Below are positions 40,072 through 51,547 of a DNA stretch of 64,000 nucleotides, piece by piece. Both the position numbers and the translations under genes were made by a program. Source of the stretch: CAJXYS01 sp913063035 (GTDB taxonomy: Bacteria > Pseudomonadota > Alphaproteobacteria > Rhodobacterales > Rhodobacteraceae); contig NZ_JBOCEG010000008.1 of the NCBI RefSeq assembly GCF_050586465.1, positions 1 to 64,000 on the forward strand. Direction: 5' to 3'. Positions within the stretch are counted from its first letter, which is position 1, and every line of letters starts with the position of its first letter. The notes beneath the pieces are model-generated. The model saw only the letters and a list, made by a program, of their open reading frames with translations. It searched no databases and was not told where the DNA came from.

Positions 40072-42396
40072 TTATTCCGCGGTCAGCAGCGGCGGGCGGT
40101 TGCCCGAGAGCCGCGGGCTGTCGGGCGAGCGGATCTCGAGATCGAGGGCCCCGTCCTTGACGCCGATGCGGACGACGCCGCCCTTGGCCAGCTTGCCGAA
40201 GAGCAGTTCCTCGGCCAGCGGCTTCTTGATGTTTTCCTGGATGACGCGCGCCAGCGGGCGGGCGCCCATCCGGTCGTCATAGCCCTTGTCGGCCAGCCAC
40301 TGGGCGGCTTCCGTGGTCAGCTCGAAGGACACGTTGCGGTCCATGAGCTGGGCCTCGAGCTGCAGGACGAATTTCTCGACAACCTGCAGGATGACCTCTT
40401 TCGGCAGGGCGCCGAAGCTGATCACCGCGTCGAGGCGGTTGCGGAATTCCGGGGTGAAGGTCCGCTCGATCGCTTCCTTGTCCTCGCCCTCGCGGCGGTC
40501 GCGGCCGAAGCCGATGGCCGATTTGGCCAGCTCGGCGGCGCCCGCGTTCGAGGTCATGATCAGGACCACGTTGCGGAAATCAACGGTCCGGCCGTTATGG
40601 TCGGTCAGCTTGCCGTGATCCATCACCTGCAACAGGATGTTGTAGACGTCCGGGTGGGCCTTCTCGATCTCGTCCAGCAGCAGCACGCAATGGGGGTGCT
40701 GGTCGACGCCGTCGGTCAGCAAACCGCCCTGGTCGAAGCCGACATAGCCCGGGGGCGCGCCGATCAGGCGGCTCACCGCGTGCTTTTCCATGTACTCGGA
40801 CATGTCGAACCGCAACATCTCGACGCCGAGCGTGTCGGCGAGCTGCTTGGCGACCTCGGTCTTGCCGACGCCGGTCGGGCCCGCGAAGAGGTAATTGCCG
40901 ATCGGCTTCTCGGGCTCGCGCAGGCCCGCGCGGCTGAGCTTGATCGCCGAGGCCAGTGCCTCGATCGCGGTGTCCTGCCCGAAGACCACGCGCTTGAGGT
41001 TCTGCTCGAGATCGCGCAGCACCTCGGCGTCGTCCTTCGAGACGTTTTTGGGCGGGATGCGTGCGATCTTGGCGACCACCGCTTCGATCTCCTTGGGGCT
41101 GATCGTCTTGCGCCGCTTGGAGTCGGCCACGAGATGCTGGGCCGCGCCGGCCTCGTCGATGACGTCGATGGCCTTGTCGGGCAGCTTGCGGTCATGGATG
41201 TAGCGCGCCGACAGTTCCGCCGCCGCCTTGAGCGCGTCGGCGGTGTAGCGGATGTCGTGATGCTTCTCGAAATAGGGCTTGAGACCCTTGAGGATCTTGA
41301 CCGCGTCCTCGACCGAAGGCTCGTTCACGTCGATCTTCTGGAACCGGCGGCTGAGCGCGCGGTCCTTCTCGAAGTGCTGGCGGAACTCCTTGTAGGTGGT
41401 GGACCCCATGCAGCGCAGCTTGCCGCCCTGAAGCGCCGGCTTCAGCAGGTTCGAGGCGTCCATCGCACCGCCCGAGGTGGCGCCGGCGCCGATCACGGTG
41501 TGGATCTCGTCGATGAAGAGGATCGCGTCGGGGTGTTCCTCGAGCTCGGAAATCACGGCTTTCAGGCGTTCCTCGAAATCGCCGCGGTAGCGCGTCCCGG
41601 CCAGCAGAGCGCCCATGTCGAGCGAGTAGATCGTCGAGCCCGCCAGCACCTCGGGCGTTTCGCCGCGGACGATCTTGTAGGCCAGTCCCTCTGCGATGGC
41701 GGTCTTTCCAACGCCGGGATCGCCGACGAGGAGCGGATTGTTCTTGCGCCGGCGGCAGAGCACCTGGATGCAGCGCTCTACCTCGAGTTCGCGGCCGATC
41801 AGCGGGTCGACATCGCCCTTGCCGGCCTTGGCGTTCAGGTCGACGCAATACTTGGCCAGCGCCGACTCCTTGTCGTCGGTCTCGGCGTCGGCGACATGGA
41901 CCTCGTCCTCGATGTCGCTTGCACCCGTGACCGGGCGCGCCTCGCCATGGTTCGGATCCTTGGCAACGCCGTGGGCGATGAAATTCACCGCGTCGTAGCG
42001 GGTCATTTCCTGTTCCTGCAGGAAGAAGGCCGCGTTCGACTCGCGCTCGGCGAAGATGGCGACCAGCACGTTGGCGCCGGTCACCTCGGTCCGGCCGGAA
42101 CTCTGGACGTGGATCGCGGCGCGCTGGATCACCCGCTGGAAGGCGGCGGTGGGCACGGCCTCGGATCCCTCGATCTCGGTGACCAGGGTCGAGAGTTCCT
42201 CGTCGATGAAGGTGACCAGCGTCTGGCGCAGCTCCTCGAGATCGACGCCGCAGGCTTTCATCACCTTGGCCGCGTCGGGCTCGTCGATCAGCGCCAGCAG
42301 CAGATGCTCCAGCGTCGCGAGCTCATGGCGCCTGGCATTGGCCTGCGCAAGCGCCGCGTGGATGGCTTTTTCGAGCGTGTTCGAGAACGAAGGCAC
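40072..42396 (-). CDS. clpA: ATP-dependent Clp protease ATP-binding subunit ClpA
   Basis: 774-aa AAA+ unfoldase that feeds substrates to ClpP. N-domain at 1-145, D1 with Walker A GDPGVGKTA (about 222-230) and D2 with GPTGVGKTE (about 503-511). The ClpP-docking loop is present as SAIGFGRD in D2 (IGF/IGL type), and no ClpB middle coiled coil is present, so it is ClpA, not ClpB. GTG 42396 has AAGGAG 7 bases upstream. The adaptor gene clpS, often adjacent, is not in the window. Preceded by gloB on the same strand with a 160-base gap that probably holds its own promoter. Confidence 0.95.
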   Translation of the reverse strand: MPSFSNTLEKAIHAALAQANARRHELATLEHLLLALIDEPDAAKVMKACGVDLEELRQTLVTFIDEELSTLVTEIEGSEAVPTAAFQRVIQRAAIHVQSSGRTEVTGANVLVAIFAERESNAAFFLQEQEMTRYDAVNFIAHGVAKDPNHGEARPVTGASDIEDEVHVADAETDDKESALAKYCVDLNAKAGKGDVDPLIGRELEVERCIQVLCRRRKNNPLLVGDPGVGKTAIAEGLAYKIVRGETPEVLAGSTIYSLDMGALLAGTRYRGDFEERLKAVISELEEHPDAILFIDEIHTVIGAGATSGGAMDASNLLKPALQGGKLRCMGSTTYKEFRQHFEKDRALSRRFQKIDVNEPSVEDAVKILKGLKPYFEKHHDIRYTADALKAAAELSARYIHDRKLPDKAIDVIDEAGAAQHLVADSKRRKTISPKEIEAVVAKIARIPPKNVSKDDAEVLRDLEQNLKRVVFGQDTAIEALASAIKLSRAGLREPEKPIGNYLFAGPTGVGKTEVAKQLADTLGVEMLRFDMSEYMEKHAVSRLIGAPPGYVGFDQGGLLTDGVDQHPHCVLLLDEIEKAHPDVYNILLQVMDHGKLTDHNGRTVDFRNVVLIMTSNAGAAELAKSAIGFGRDRREGEDKEAIERTFTPEFRNRLDAVISFGALPKEVILQVVEKFVLQLEAQLMDRNVSFELTTEAAQWLADKGYDDRMGARPLARVIQENIKKPLAEELLFGKLAKGGVVRIGVKDGALDLEIRSPDSPRLSGNRPPLLTAE

Positions 42397-42556
42397 CCCT
42401 GCGCTCCTTTCCTGTATTCATGGCCATGCTGGCCCGGGCGACCGTGCCGCCTCAAGTTTAAAGTTCGGTTTTATGCGGCGCGGTTCAAGGAAATTCTGAT
42501 CAATTTCTCTCTCGACACCGGGAAAACCGAACGCCTCAAAGACATCGGCGGACCGG

Positions 42557-43324
42557 TCAGAACCTGTCCTTGCGTTTGCGGATTTCCGCGAACACCTCTG
42601 CCTCCGCGGCATCCGTCATTCCGATGGCGGTCTTCACCTCGGGCAGAGCGGCCCGGAGGAAGGGATTCGTCGCGCGTTCTTCCGACAGCTTGGAGGGAAC
42701 TGTAGGCCGCCCATCTGCGCGGGCGGCTTCGACGGCTTCACACCGAGACTTAAGCTGCGCGTTGTCCGGTTCAATGGTCCGGGCGAATTCCGCGTTCTTG
42801 GCGGTGTATTCGTGGCCGGAATAGACGAGCGTGTCGCCGGGCAGCGCCGCCAGCTTCGACAGGCTTTCCCACATCATCGGCGCCGTGCCCTCGAACACAC
42901 GGCCGCAGCCGAGCGCCATGAGACTGTCGGCGGTGAAGACGGCATGAGACGCGGGAAAGTGAAAGGCGATATGCCCGACCGTGTGGCCCGAGACGTCGAT
43001 CACTTCGCCCGTCTCCGCGCCGACGGCCACGCTGTCGCCCTCGGCCACGGCGGTGTCGAGCGGCGGCAAGCGGTGGGCATCCGCCCGCGCGCCGACGACG
43101 CGGGCGCCCGTCTCACGGCGGAGGTCCTCGACACCGTCGACATGGTCGGCGTGGTGATGGGTGATCAGGATCGTGCCGAGCTGCCAGCCCCGTTCCGCCA
43201 GCGCGGCGCGGATCGGGGCGGCCTCGGGCACGTCGACCACCGCTGTCTCGCCGGTTGCGGGATCATGCGCGAGATAGGCGTAGTTGTCGGACAGGCAGGG
43301 GACGGTGACGATCTCCAGAGGCAT
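42557..43324 (-). CDS. gloB: Hydroxyacylglutathione hydrolase (glyoxalase II)
   Basis: 255-aa metallo-beta-lactamase-fold enzyme that hydrolyses S-D-lactoylglutathione in methylglyoxal detoxification. The metal-binding motif THHHADH is at 55-61, with further ligands in VSGHTVGHIAFH and FTADSLMALGCGR, and the C-terminal substrate-binding domain ends with the conserved NPFLRA. ATG 43324 gives the usual start MPLEIVTVPCLSDNYAYL; four extra codons to 43336 are possible. Divergent from the methyltransferase gene. Confidence 0.94.
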   Translation of the reverse strand: MPLEIVTVPCLSDNYAYLAHDPATGETAVVDVPEAAPIRAALAERGWQLGTILITHHHADHVDGVEDLRRETGARVVGARADAHRLPPLDTAVAEGDSVAVGAETGEVIDVSGHTVGHIAFHFPASHAVFTADSLMALGCGRVFEGTAPMMWESLSKLAALPGDTLVYSGHEYTAKNAEFARTIEPDNAQLKSRCEAVEAARADGRPTVPSKLSEERATNPFLRAALPEVKTAIGMTDAAEAEVFAEIRKRKDRF

Positions 43325-43386
43325 GGTTTTTTCCATCGGTCGAGACTAGGTTCAAACCAGTGTTCCCGATCGGCCCGGGCGTTGCA

Positions 43387-44253
43387 ATGCATCTGGACGT
43401 GCAGAATCTGAAGAGCTTCTACTACCGGACGCAGCTCGGCCGCGCGGCGCAGCGTGCGATCCGTGGCCAGCTGCTCGACCTCTGGCCCGAGGCGCAGGGG
43501 CAGACCGTGATCGGCTTCGGCTTCGCGGTGCCGCTGCTGCGCCCCTACCTGGCCCAGTCGCGGCGCACTATCGCGCTGATGCCGGGGCAGCAGGGCGTCA
43601 TGGCCTGGCCCGACGGATTGCCGAACATCGCCGTCCTTTCAGAGGAAACGCAGTGGCCGCTGGCCACCGGCATGGCCGACAAGCTGATCCTGATGCACGG
43701 TCTCGAGACCTGTGAGAATCCGGGCATGCTGCTGGACGAGTGCTGGCGCGTTCTCGGTCCCGGGGGGCGCGCGATCTTCATCGTGCCGAACCGTTCGGGG
43801 CTCTGGGCGCGGCGGGACCGCACGCCGTTCGGATTCGGCCGGCCCTACAGCCTCGGGCAGCTCGAGACGCAGCTGCTCAAGCATCGCTTCGAGCCCGAGC
43901 GTCATCGCGCCGCGCTCTTCGCGCCGCCCTCGGGCCGGCGGTTCTGGTTGCGCACCGCCGCGATGTGGGAGGGGCTCGGGCGGCGGATCTCGGCCTACAT
44001 GGCCGGGGGCGTGCTGCTGGTCGAGGTCAGCAAGCAGGTCTACGCGCCGCGCCGCAGCGGGCTGCGCGAGACCGTGCGAACCCCCCTCGGCGTGCTCGAG
44101 GGCATCACCGGTGCCAAGCCGAAACCGGCGCGGCGCGGTCCGCGGTCGCCCGTGGAAGAATCGCCCGGTCTGGCCCGGACGGGCGCCGGATCGCCCGATT
44201 TCGCGGCCGCTTGCGCAGCTTCAAAGCGTCGCAGTCTGGCGGAAAGAGGTTAA
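43387..44253 (+). CDS. Class I SAM-dependent methyltransferase-like protein
   Basis: 288-aa cytoplasmic protein. It opens MHLDVQNLKSFYYRTQLGRA and has the Rossmann-type motif I in TVIGFGFAVPLL (about 42-53), motif II near IALMPGQ, a post-II acidic LILMHGLE (about 99-106) and motif IV/V around LDECWRVLGPGGRAIFIVPN, the standard Ado-Met-dependent methyltransferase layout of the Methyltransf_11 type. Target unknown. The divergent pairing with gloB recurs in related bacteria to my knowledge. The last ~35 residues are Ser/Arg-rich and look atypical, so the true 3' end could be altered by a frameshift; I cannot test this. Confidence 0.8.
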   Translation: MHLDVQNLKSFYYRTQLGRAAQRAIRGQLLDLWPEAQGQTVIGFGFAVPLLRPYLAQSRRTIALMPGQQGVMAWPDGLPNIAVLSEETQWPLATGMADKLILMHGLETCENPGMLLDECWRVLGPGGRAIFIVPNRSGLWARRDRTPFGFGRPYSLGQLETQLLKHRFEPERHRAALFAPPSGRRFWLRTAAMWEGLGRRISAYMAGGVLLVEVSKQVYAPRRSGLRETVRTPLGVLEGITGAKPKPARRGPRSPVEESPGLARTGAGSPDFAAACAASKRRSLAERG

Positions 44254-44303
44254 CCAACTGTTTTGCGGTGCAGCATCGTCGTCCAATTCGGCACTCTAAG
44301 CAG

Positions 44304-44332
44304 TTGCGGGATTGATGGGCCTTTGCTAGACC
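44304..44332 (+). promoter_or_regulatory. Candidate promoter of the atpHAGDC operon
   Basis: TTGCGG (44304-44309) and TAGACC (44327-44332) with 17-base spacing, preceded by TGC as an extended -10. It lies about 90 bases upstream of the atpH start, in the only sizeable gap before the operon. Confidence 0.5.
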
Positions 44333-44343
44333 CGCGACGATCT

Positions 44344-44373
44344 CGGGGCGCGGATGCTCTGCGCCCCGTTTCT
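44344..44373 (+). promoter_or_regulatory. Hairpin in the atp operon leader
   Basis: CGGGGCGC (44344-44351) pairs with GCGCCCCG (44361-44368), 9-base loop, followed by TTTCT. In the 5' leader downstream of the candidate promoter it resembles a weak attenuator or stability element. Confidence 0.4.
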
Positions 44374-44423
44374 CTGCTTGAACCCGGTGCCTGGCAACAG
44401 GCCCGTCAGACGGAAGGGTGCCC

Positions 44424-44983
44424 GTGTCCGAATCTGCTTCGATCTCAAGCGGTATCGCCACCAGATACGCGACCGCCGTATTTGAACTGGCCAAGGAAGA
44501 TAAACAGCTTCCGGCCCTCGAATCCGACATCGCCGCCCTGGCCGAGGCGCTCGAGCAGAGCCAGGACCTCGCGGCGCTGATCTCCTCGCCGGTCTACAGC
44601 CGCGACGACCAGTCGAAAGCCATCGTCGCCGTCGCGAAGAAGATGGGCCTGTCGCAACTGGTCACCAACACTCTTGGGCTGATGGCCGACAAGCGGCGTC
44701 TCTTCACGCTGCCCCATTTCCTGCGCGCGGTCGCCGAGCTGATCGCCAGGGAGAAGGGCGAGGTCACCGCCGAGGTGCGGTCGGCCAAGGCGCTGACCAA
44801 GGCGCAGCAGGACAAGCTGGCGAAGACCCTCAAGGAGTCCGTCGGCAAGGACGTGAACATCAATGCGACCGTCGATGAAAGCCTCATCGGCGGTCTTGTC
44901 GTCAAAGTGGGCTCGAGGATGATCGACAGCTCGATCGCCTCGAAACTGTCCAAGCTACAGAATGCAATGAAAGAGGTCGGATA

Positions 44984-44984
<1 letters not shown>
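44424..44984 (+). CDS. atpH: ATP synthase F1 subunit delta
   Basis: 186-aa delta (OSCP) subunit linking the F1 head to the peripheral stalk. The N-terminal helical domain begins SGIATRYATAVFELA; the C-terminal part has the conserved GEVTAEVRSAKALTKAQ and VNINATVDESLIGGLVVKVG. GTG 44424 is preferred: AAGG lies 6 bases upstream, whereas GTG 44418 would leave no spacing. Its stop overlaps atpA by one base. Confidence 0.95.
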
Positions 44985-46522
<1,538 letters not shown>

Positions 46523-46548
46523 TCGTGGCCACGGGAAGGATTGGGTAA

Positions 46549-47418
46549 ATGCCAAGCCTCAAGGATCTCAAAATCCGGATCGACAGCGTCAAGTCGACGC
46601 GAAAGATCACGAAGGCCATGCAGATGGTCGCGGCGGCCAAGCTCCGCCGCGCCCAGGAAGCGGCCGAAAACGCCCGCCCCTACGCGGAGCGGATGAACGC
46701 CGTGATGTCCCGCCTGGCGGACTCCGTGAAAGGGTCCGACACCGCGCCGAAGCTGCTGGCCGGGACCGGATCCGACCAGACCCACCTGCTGGTGGTGATG
46801 ACGGCCGAGCGCGGGCTCTGCGGCGGGTTCAACTCGTCGATCGTCCGGCTCGCCCGCCAGCGGATCGAGTCGCTGCAAGCGGCGGGCAAGACGGTCAAGA
46901 TCCTGACCGTCGGCAAGAAGGGCCGCGAGCAGCTCAAGCGCGAGTACGGCGATCTCTTCGTCGGCCATGTGGACCTGTCCGAGGTCAAGCGCATCGGCTA
47001 TGAAAACGCCCGGGAGATCACCCGCGATATTCTCGCGCGGTTCGACGGCGGCGAATTCGACGTGGCGACGATCTACTACAACACCTTCGAGTCGGTCATC
47101 AGCCAGATCCCGACCGAACAGCAGATCATCCCGGCCAGTTTCGAAGAGAGCGACGCCGACGCGACGCTCTACGAGTACGAGCCGGGCGAGGAGGAAATCC
47201 TCGAGGAACTGCTGCCCAAGGGCGTGGCGACGCAGATTTTTGCCGCACTGCTGGAAAACGGCGCCTCCGAGCAGGGCGCCCGGATGAGCGCGATGGACAA
47301 TGCGACGCGCAACGCCGGCGAGATGATTGACAAGCTGACGATCCAGTACAACCGGACCCGTCAGGCGGTCATCACCAACGAGCTCATCGAGATCATTTCG
47401 GGTGCCGAGGCACTCTAG
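46549..47418 (+). CDS. atpG: ATP synthase F1 subunit gamma
   Basis: 289-aa central-shaft subunit. N-terminal helix MPSLKDLKIRIDSVKSTRKI with ITKAMQMVAAAKLRRAQ and the C-terminal helix ASEQGARMSAMDNATRNAGE and QAVITNELIEIISGAEAL are the conserved rotor contacts. Length typical for bacteria. Follows atpA by 26 bases. Confidence 0.97.
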   Translation: MPSLKDLKIRIDSVKSTRKITKAMQMVAAAKLRRAQEAAENARPYAERMNAVMSRLADSVKGSDTAPKLLAGTGSDQTHLLVVMTAERGLCGGFNSSIVRLARQRIESLQAAGKTVKILTVGKKGREQLKREYGDLFVGHVDLSEVKRIGYENAREITRDILARFDGGEFDVATIYYNTFESVISQIPTEQQIIPASFEESDADATLYEYEPGEEEILEELLPKGVATQIFAALLENGASEQGARMSAMDNATRNAGEMIDKLTIQYNRTRQAVITNELIEIISGAEAL

Positions 47419-47436
47419 AGGAACCGGAGAAACGAC

Positions 47437-48867
<1,431 letters not shown>

Positions 48868-48885
48868 TAGAAACCGGAGGGGCCG

Positions 48886-49281
48886 ATGGCCGATATGATG
48901 CAGTTCGACCTCGTGTCGCCGGAAAAACGCCTCGCCTCGTTCGAGGCGTCCGAGGTGTCGTTCCCCGGCGCCGAGGGCAACATGACGGCGATGGCCGGCC
49001 ACATGCCGGTCCTGACCACGCTGCGCCCCGGCACCGTCCGGGTCGTGGGCGCGGACGGGGCGACCGAGTATGTGGTGACCCACGGTTTCGTCGAGGTGAC
49101 GGCCGACTCTGTCTCGGTCATCGCCGAGAAGGCCTTCGCGCGCGAAGGCGTGTCCCGGGAGGAGCTTCAGGGCGTTCTCGAGGAAGCCCGGAGCAAGGCC
49201 GCCGAGGCCGAGCCCGAGCATCGGGACGCCGCAGAGAAGTTCGTCGCCGATCTCGTGCACCTGATCGACAACATGGACTGA
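48886..49281 (+). CDS. atpC: ATP synthase F1 subunit epsilon
   Basis: 131-aa epsilon subunit. Ten-stranded N-terminal domain (FDLVSPEKRLASFEASEVSF, GNMTAMAGHMPVLTTLRPG) with the family core, and a short C-terminal helical pair (REELQGVLEEARSKAAE). Connects gamma to the c-ring and can inhibit ATP hydrolysis. Last gene of the operon, followed by an intrinsic terminator. Confidence 0.95.
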   Translation: MADMMQFDLVSPEKRLASFEASEVSFPGAEGNMTAMAGHMPVLTTLRPGTVRVVGADGATEYVVTHGFVEVTADSVSVIAEKAFAREGVSREELQGVLEEARSKAAEAEPEHRDAAEKFVADLVHLIDNMD

Positions 49282-49306
49282 TCCGCCCGGGCGGCGCGAT
49301 CCCGTG

Positions 49307-49340
49307 AAGACCCCGGCGGCATACCCGCCGGGGTCTTTCC
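49307..49340 (+). terminator. Intrinsic terminator of the atp operon
   Basis: AAGACCCCGGCGG (49307-49319), 5-base loop, CCGCCGGGGTCTT (49325-49337), a perfect 13-bp stem, then TCC and GTTTCG. Located 26 bases after the atpC stop. Confidence 0.85.
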
Positions 49341-49405
49341 GTTTCGTCTACCCGCATGGTGCATGATTTGCCAGAATACCCGGGGATCAAGGGACGGAAA
49401 CAGTC

Positions 49406-49756
49406 ATGGAGCGTCTGGACGGATACCTGATCGGCATCGATCGCGGCAGCGTACTGATGTTCTCGCATTTCGACGAGGGCGGCCCGATGTGGGCGGGCAG
49501 CGGCCCGCGAGAGGTGCGCCGCGCGGTCCGGTTCTCGGGGCGGTTTCGCCGGCCGCCCTCGGTTCAGGCCGTGATCGAGATGTGGGATTTCGACAGCACC
49601 ACCAACCTGCGCGCGGACATCACCGCCGAAGCGGTGACCGGGAGCGGCTGCGAGCTGGTGTTCCGCACCTGGGGCGACACCCGTATCGCGCGGCTCCGCG
49701 CGGGGTGGATGGCAATCGGCGAACTGCCGGATCCCGCGGTCTGGGATCTCTCCTGA
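49406..49756 (+). CDS. H-type lectin domain-containing protein
   Basis: 116-aa protein with the H-type lectin (discoidin II/Helix pomatia agglutinin) pattern: an RRAVRFSGRFRRPPSVQAVI start, MWDFDSTTNLRADITAEAVT in the middle and ELVFRTWGDTRIARLRAGWM toward the end, matching the six-stranded beta-sandwich of this family, whose members bind N-acetylgalactosamine. No signal peptide, so its location is unclear. ATG 49406 lies after the atp terminator with GGGACGG upstream. A carbohydrate-binding or phage-related origin is possible; no neighbouring gene explains it. Confidence 0.7.
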   Translation: MERLDGYLIGIDRGSVLMFSHFDEGGPMWAGSGPREVRRAVRFSGRFRRPPSVQAVIEMWDFDSTTNLRADITAEAVTGSGCELVFRTWGDTRIARLRAGWMAIGELPDPAVWDLS

Positions 49757-49758
49757 TC

Positions 49759-50781
49759 TCAGGCGCTGCGCGGGAAGACGCCCTCGTAGATCGGGTCCAG
49801 CGTCGACGTCTCGAAGAGCGACGAGACCGAGTTTCCCTGCGAGATGTTCATGATCGCCTGGGCGAAGATCGGCGCGGTCTGCACGATGCGGATGTTCGGC
49901 GCGGCCTTGACCGCCGCCGTCGGCTCGATCGTGTCGGTGATCACCAGGCTCTTCATCACCGACTTGGTGATCCGTTCGACCGCCGGGCCGGACAGCACCC
50001 CATGGGTGATGTAGGAATGGACTTCCGAGGCGCCGCTTTCCATCAGCACCTCGGCGGCTTTGCAGAGCGTGCCGGCCGTGTCGCAGATGTCGTCGACGAT
50101 GATGCAGGTCTGATCCTTCACGTCGCCGATGACGGTCATTTCGGCCACTTCGCCCGGCCTGCTGCGCCGCTTGTCCACGATGGCCAGCCCGCAGCCGATT
50201 CGCTGCGCGAGCTCGCGTGCCCGGGCCACGCCGCCAACGTCGGGCGAGACCACGGTGATCTTGTCCAATGCGCCGTGGAACTGGTGCTCGATGTCCAGCG
50301 CGAAGATTGGCGCCGCGTACAGGTTGTCCACGGGAATGTCGAAGAAGCCCTGGATCTGCGCGGCGTGAAGATCCATCGTCAGCACCCGCTCGATCCCGGC
50401 CTCGGTCAGAAGGTTCGCCACCAGCTTGGCGCTGATCGGGGTGCGGGCCTTGGTGCGCCGGTCCTGCCTTGCATAGCCGAAATAGGGGATGACCGCCGTG
50501 ATCCGCGCCGCCGAGGACCGCCGCAGGGCGTCGGACATGATCAGCAGTTCCATCAGGTTGTCATTGGCGGGGTTCGAGGTCGGCTGGATGATGAACATGT
50601 CCTCGCCACGGACATTCTCGAAGACCTCGACGAAGATCTCCTGGTCGTTGAAACGCTCGATGCGCGCGTCGACGAGGTCGATCGTGTGGCCGCGATGCAT
50701 GGTCATGCGGCGCGCGATGGCTTTGGCAAGCGTCTGGTTGGCGTTGCCGGAGATGAGTTTCGGCTCGTCGGTGGCAGGCAT
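49759..50781 (-). CDS. prs: Ribose-phosphate pyrophosphokinase
   Basis: 340-aa PRPP synthetase, supplying PRPP for nucleotide, histidine and tryptophan synthesis. The class I signature DLHAAQIQGFFDIPVDN (residues ~140-157) binds Mg-ATP, and the PRPP loop IIVDDICDTAGTL is near 229-241. ADP-regulated type by length and motifs. A mild N-terminal extension (MPATDEPK) precedes the usual LISGNAN. Convergent with the lectin-like gene (stops 2 bases apart) and divergent from the isomerase gene. Confidence 0.96.
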   Translation of the reverse strand: MPATDEPKLISGNANQTLAKAIARRMTMHRGHTIDLVDARIERFNDQEIFVEVFENVRGEDMFIIQPTSNPANDNLMELLIMSDALRRSSAARITAVIPYFGYARQDRRTKARTPISAKLVANLLTEAGIERVLTMDLHAAQIQGFFDIPVDNLYAAPIFALDIEHQFHGALDKITVVSPDVGGVARARELAQRIGCGLAIVDKRRSRPGEVAEMTVIGDVKDQTCIIVDDICDTAGTLCKAAEVLMESGASEVHSYITHGVLSGPAVERITKSVMKSLVITDTIEPTAAVKAAPNIRIVQTAPIFAQAIMNISQGNSVSSLFETSTLDPIYEGVFPRSA

Positions 50782-50843
50782 GGACGTGTCCCCAGGTTCC
50801 CGGTCGCAGAGAGGATGACGGTTTCGTGACCCTTGCCCCCGCT

Positions 50844-50868
50844 TAGCATTGCGGTACGGTCAATGCTA
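50844..50868. repeat. Inverted repeat between prs and the isomerase gene
   Basis: TAGCATTG (50844-50851), 9-base spacer, CAATGCTA (50861-50868), perfect. Lies in the divergent promoter region about 63 bases from the prs start; possible operator, or structured leader. No regulator recognised. Confidence 0.4.
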
Positions 50869-50919
50869 GACGCCAAAGCGGGGCGCACCGCCCCCGACAC
50901 GCGCTCAGGAAGGGATCCC

Positions 50920-51516
50920 ATGCCGCAGATCGACTACTATTTCTCGACGCTCTCTCCCTTCGCCTATCTCGCCGGAACCCGGCTCGAGGAGATCGCCGCG
51001 CGCCACGGCGCGGATGTCGTCTACAAGCCGCTCGACATCCTGGCGCTTTTCGCGCGGACGGGCGGCACGTCGCCGGCCGAGCGGCACCCGGCGCGGCAGG
51101 CCTACCGGCTGCAGGAACTGCGCCGGCAGGCGGCGAAGCACGGGATGGCGATCACCCTGCAACCGGCGCATTTCCCGACCAACGCCGCGCCGTCCTCCTA
51201 CGCGATCATCGCCGCCCAGGCGGCCGGCGGCGGCGACACGGGCGCGCTCGTCCATGGTATCCTGCGGGCCTGCTGGGCCGAGGAGAAGGACATCGCCGCG
51301 GACGGCGTGATCCGGGAGTGCCTCTCGGCCGCGGGGCTCGACCCGGCGCTGGCCGATAGCGGGCTGCTCTCGGGGGCAGAGACCTACGCCGCCACGCTGG
51401 AGGAGGCGGTCGCGCGCGGGATTTTCGGCGCGCCCTTCTACGCGGTGGGCGACGAGCTGTTCTGGGGCCAGGACCGGCTGGGCGATCTGGACCTTCATCT
51501 CGCCGGCAAGATCTGA
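50920..51516 (+). CDS. 2-hydroxychromene-2-carboxylate isomerase-like (DsbA family)
   Basis: 198-aa DsbA-like thioredoxin-fold protein of the HCCA isomerase/kappa GST type. It opens with the family YYFSTLSPFAYLAG (Ser at the catalytic position, glutathione binding), continues with DVVYKPLDILALFARTGG, and ends with the conserved GIFGAPFYAVGDELFWGQDRL near 170-190. In naphthalene-degrading bacteria such enzymes isomerise hydroxychromene carboxylate; here no other aromatic degradation genes are present, so a general glutathione-dependent isomerase or oxidoreductase role is more cautious. ATG 50920, AGGAAGGGAT upstream. Confidence 0.85.
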   Translation: MPQIDYYFSTLSPFAYLAGTRLEEIAARHGADVVYKPLDILALFARTGGTSPAERHPARQAYRLQELRRQAAKHGMAITLQPAHFPTNAAPSSYAIIAAQAAGGGDTGALVHGILRACWAEEKDIAADGVIRECLSAAGLDPALADSGLLSGAETYAATLEEAVARGIFGAPFYAVGDELFWGQDRLGDLDLHLAGKI

Positions 51517-51547
51517 ACGCCGCGCCCGCGGCCCGGGCCGCGCTTTT

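Noticed and set aside
42397..42556. RpoH-type promoter in front of clpA
   Set aside because: A CTTGAA-like element exists on the minus strand but no -10 fits at proper spacing.
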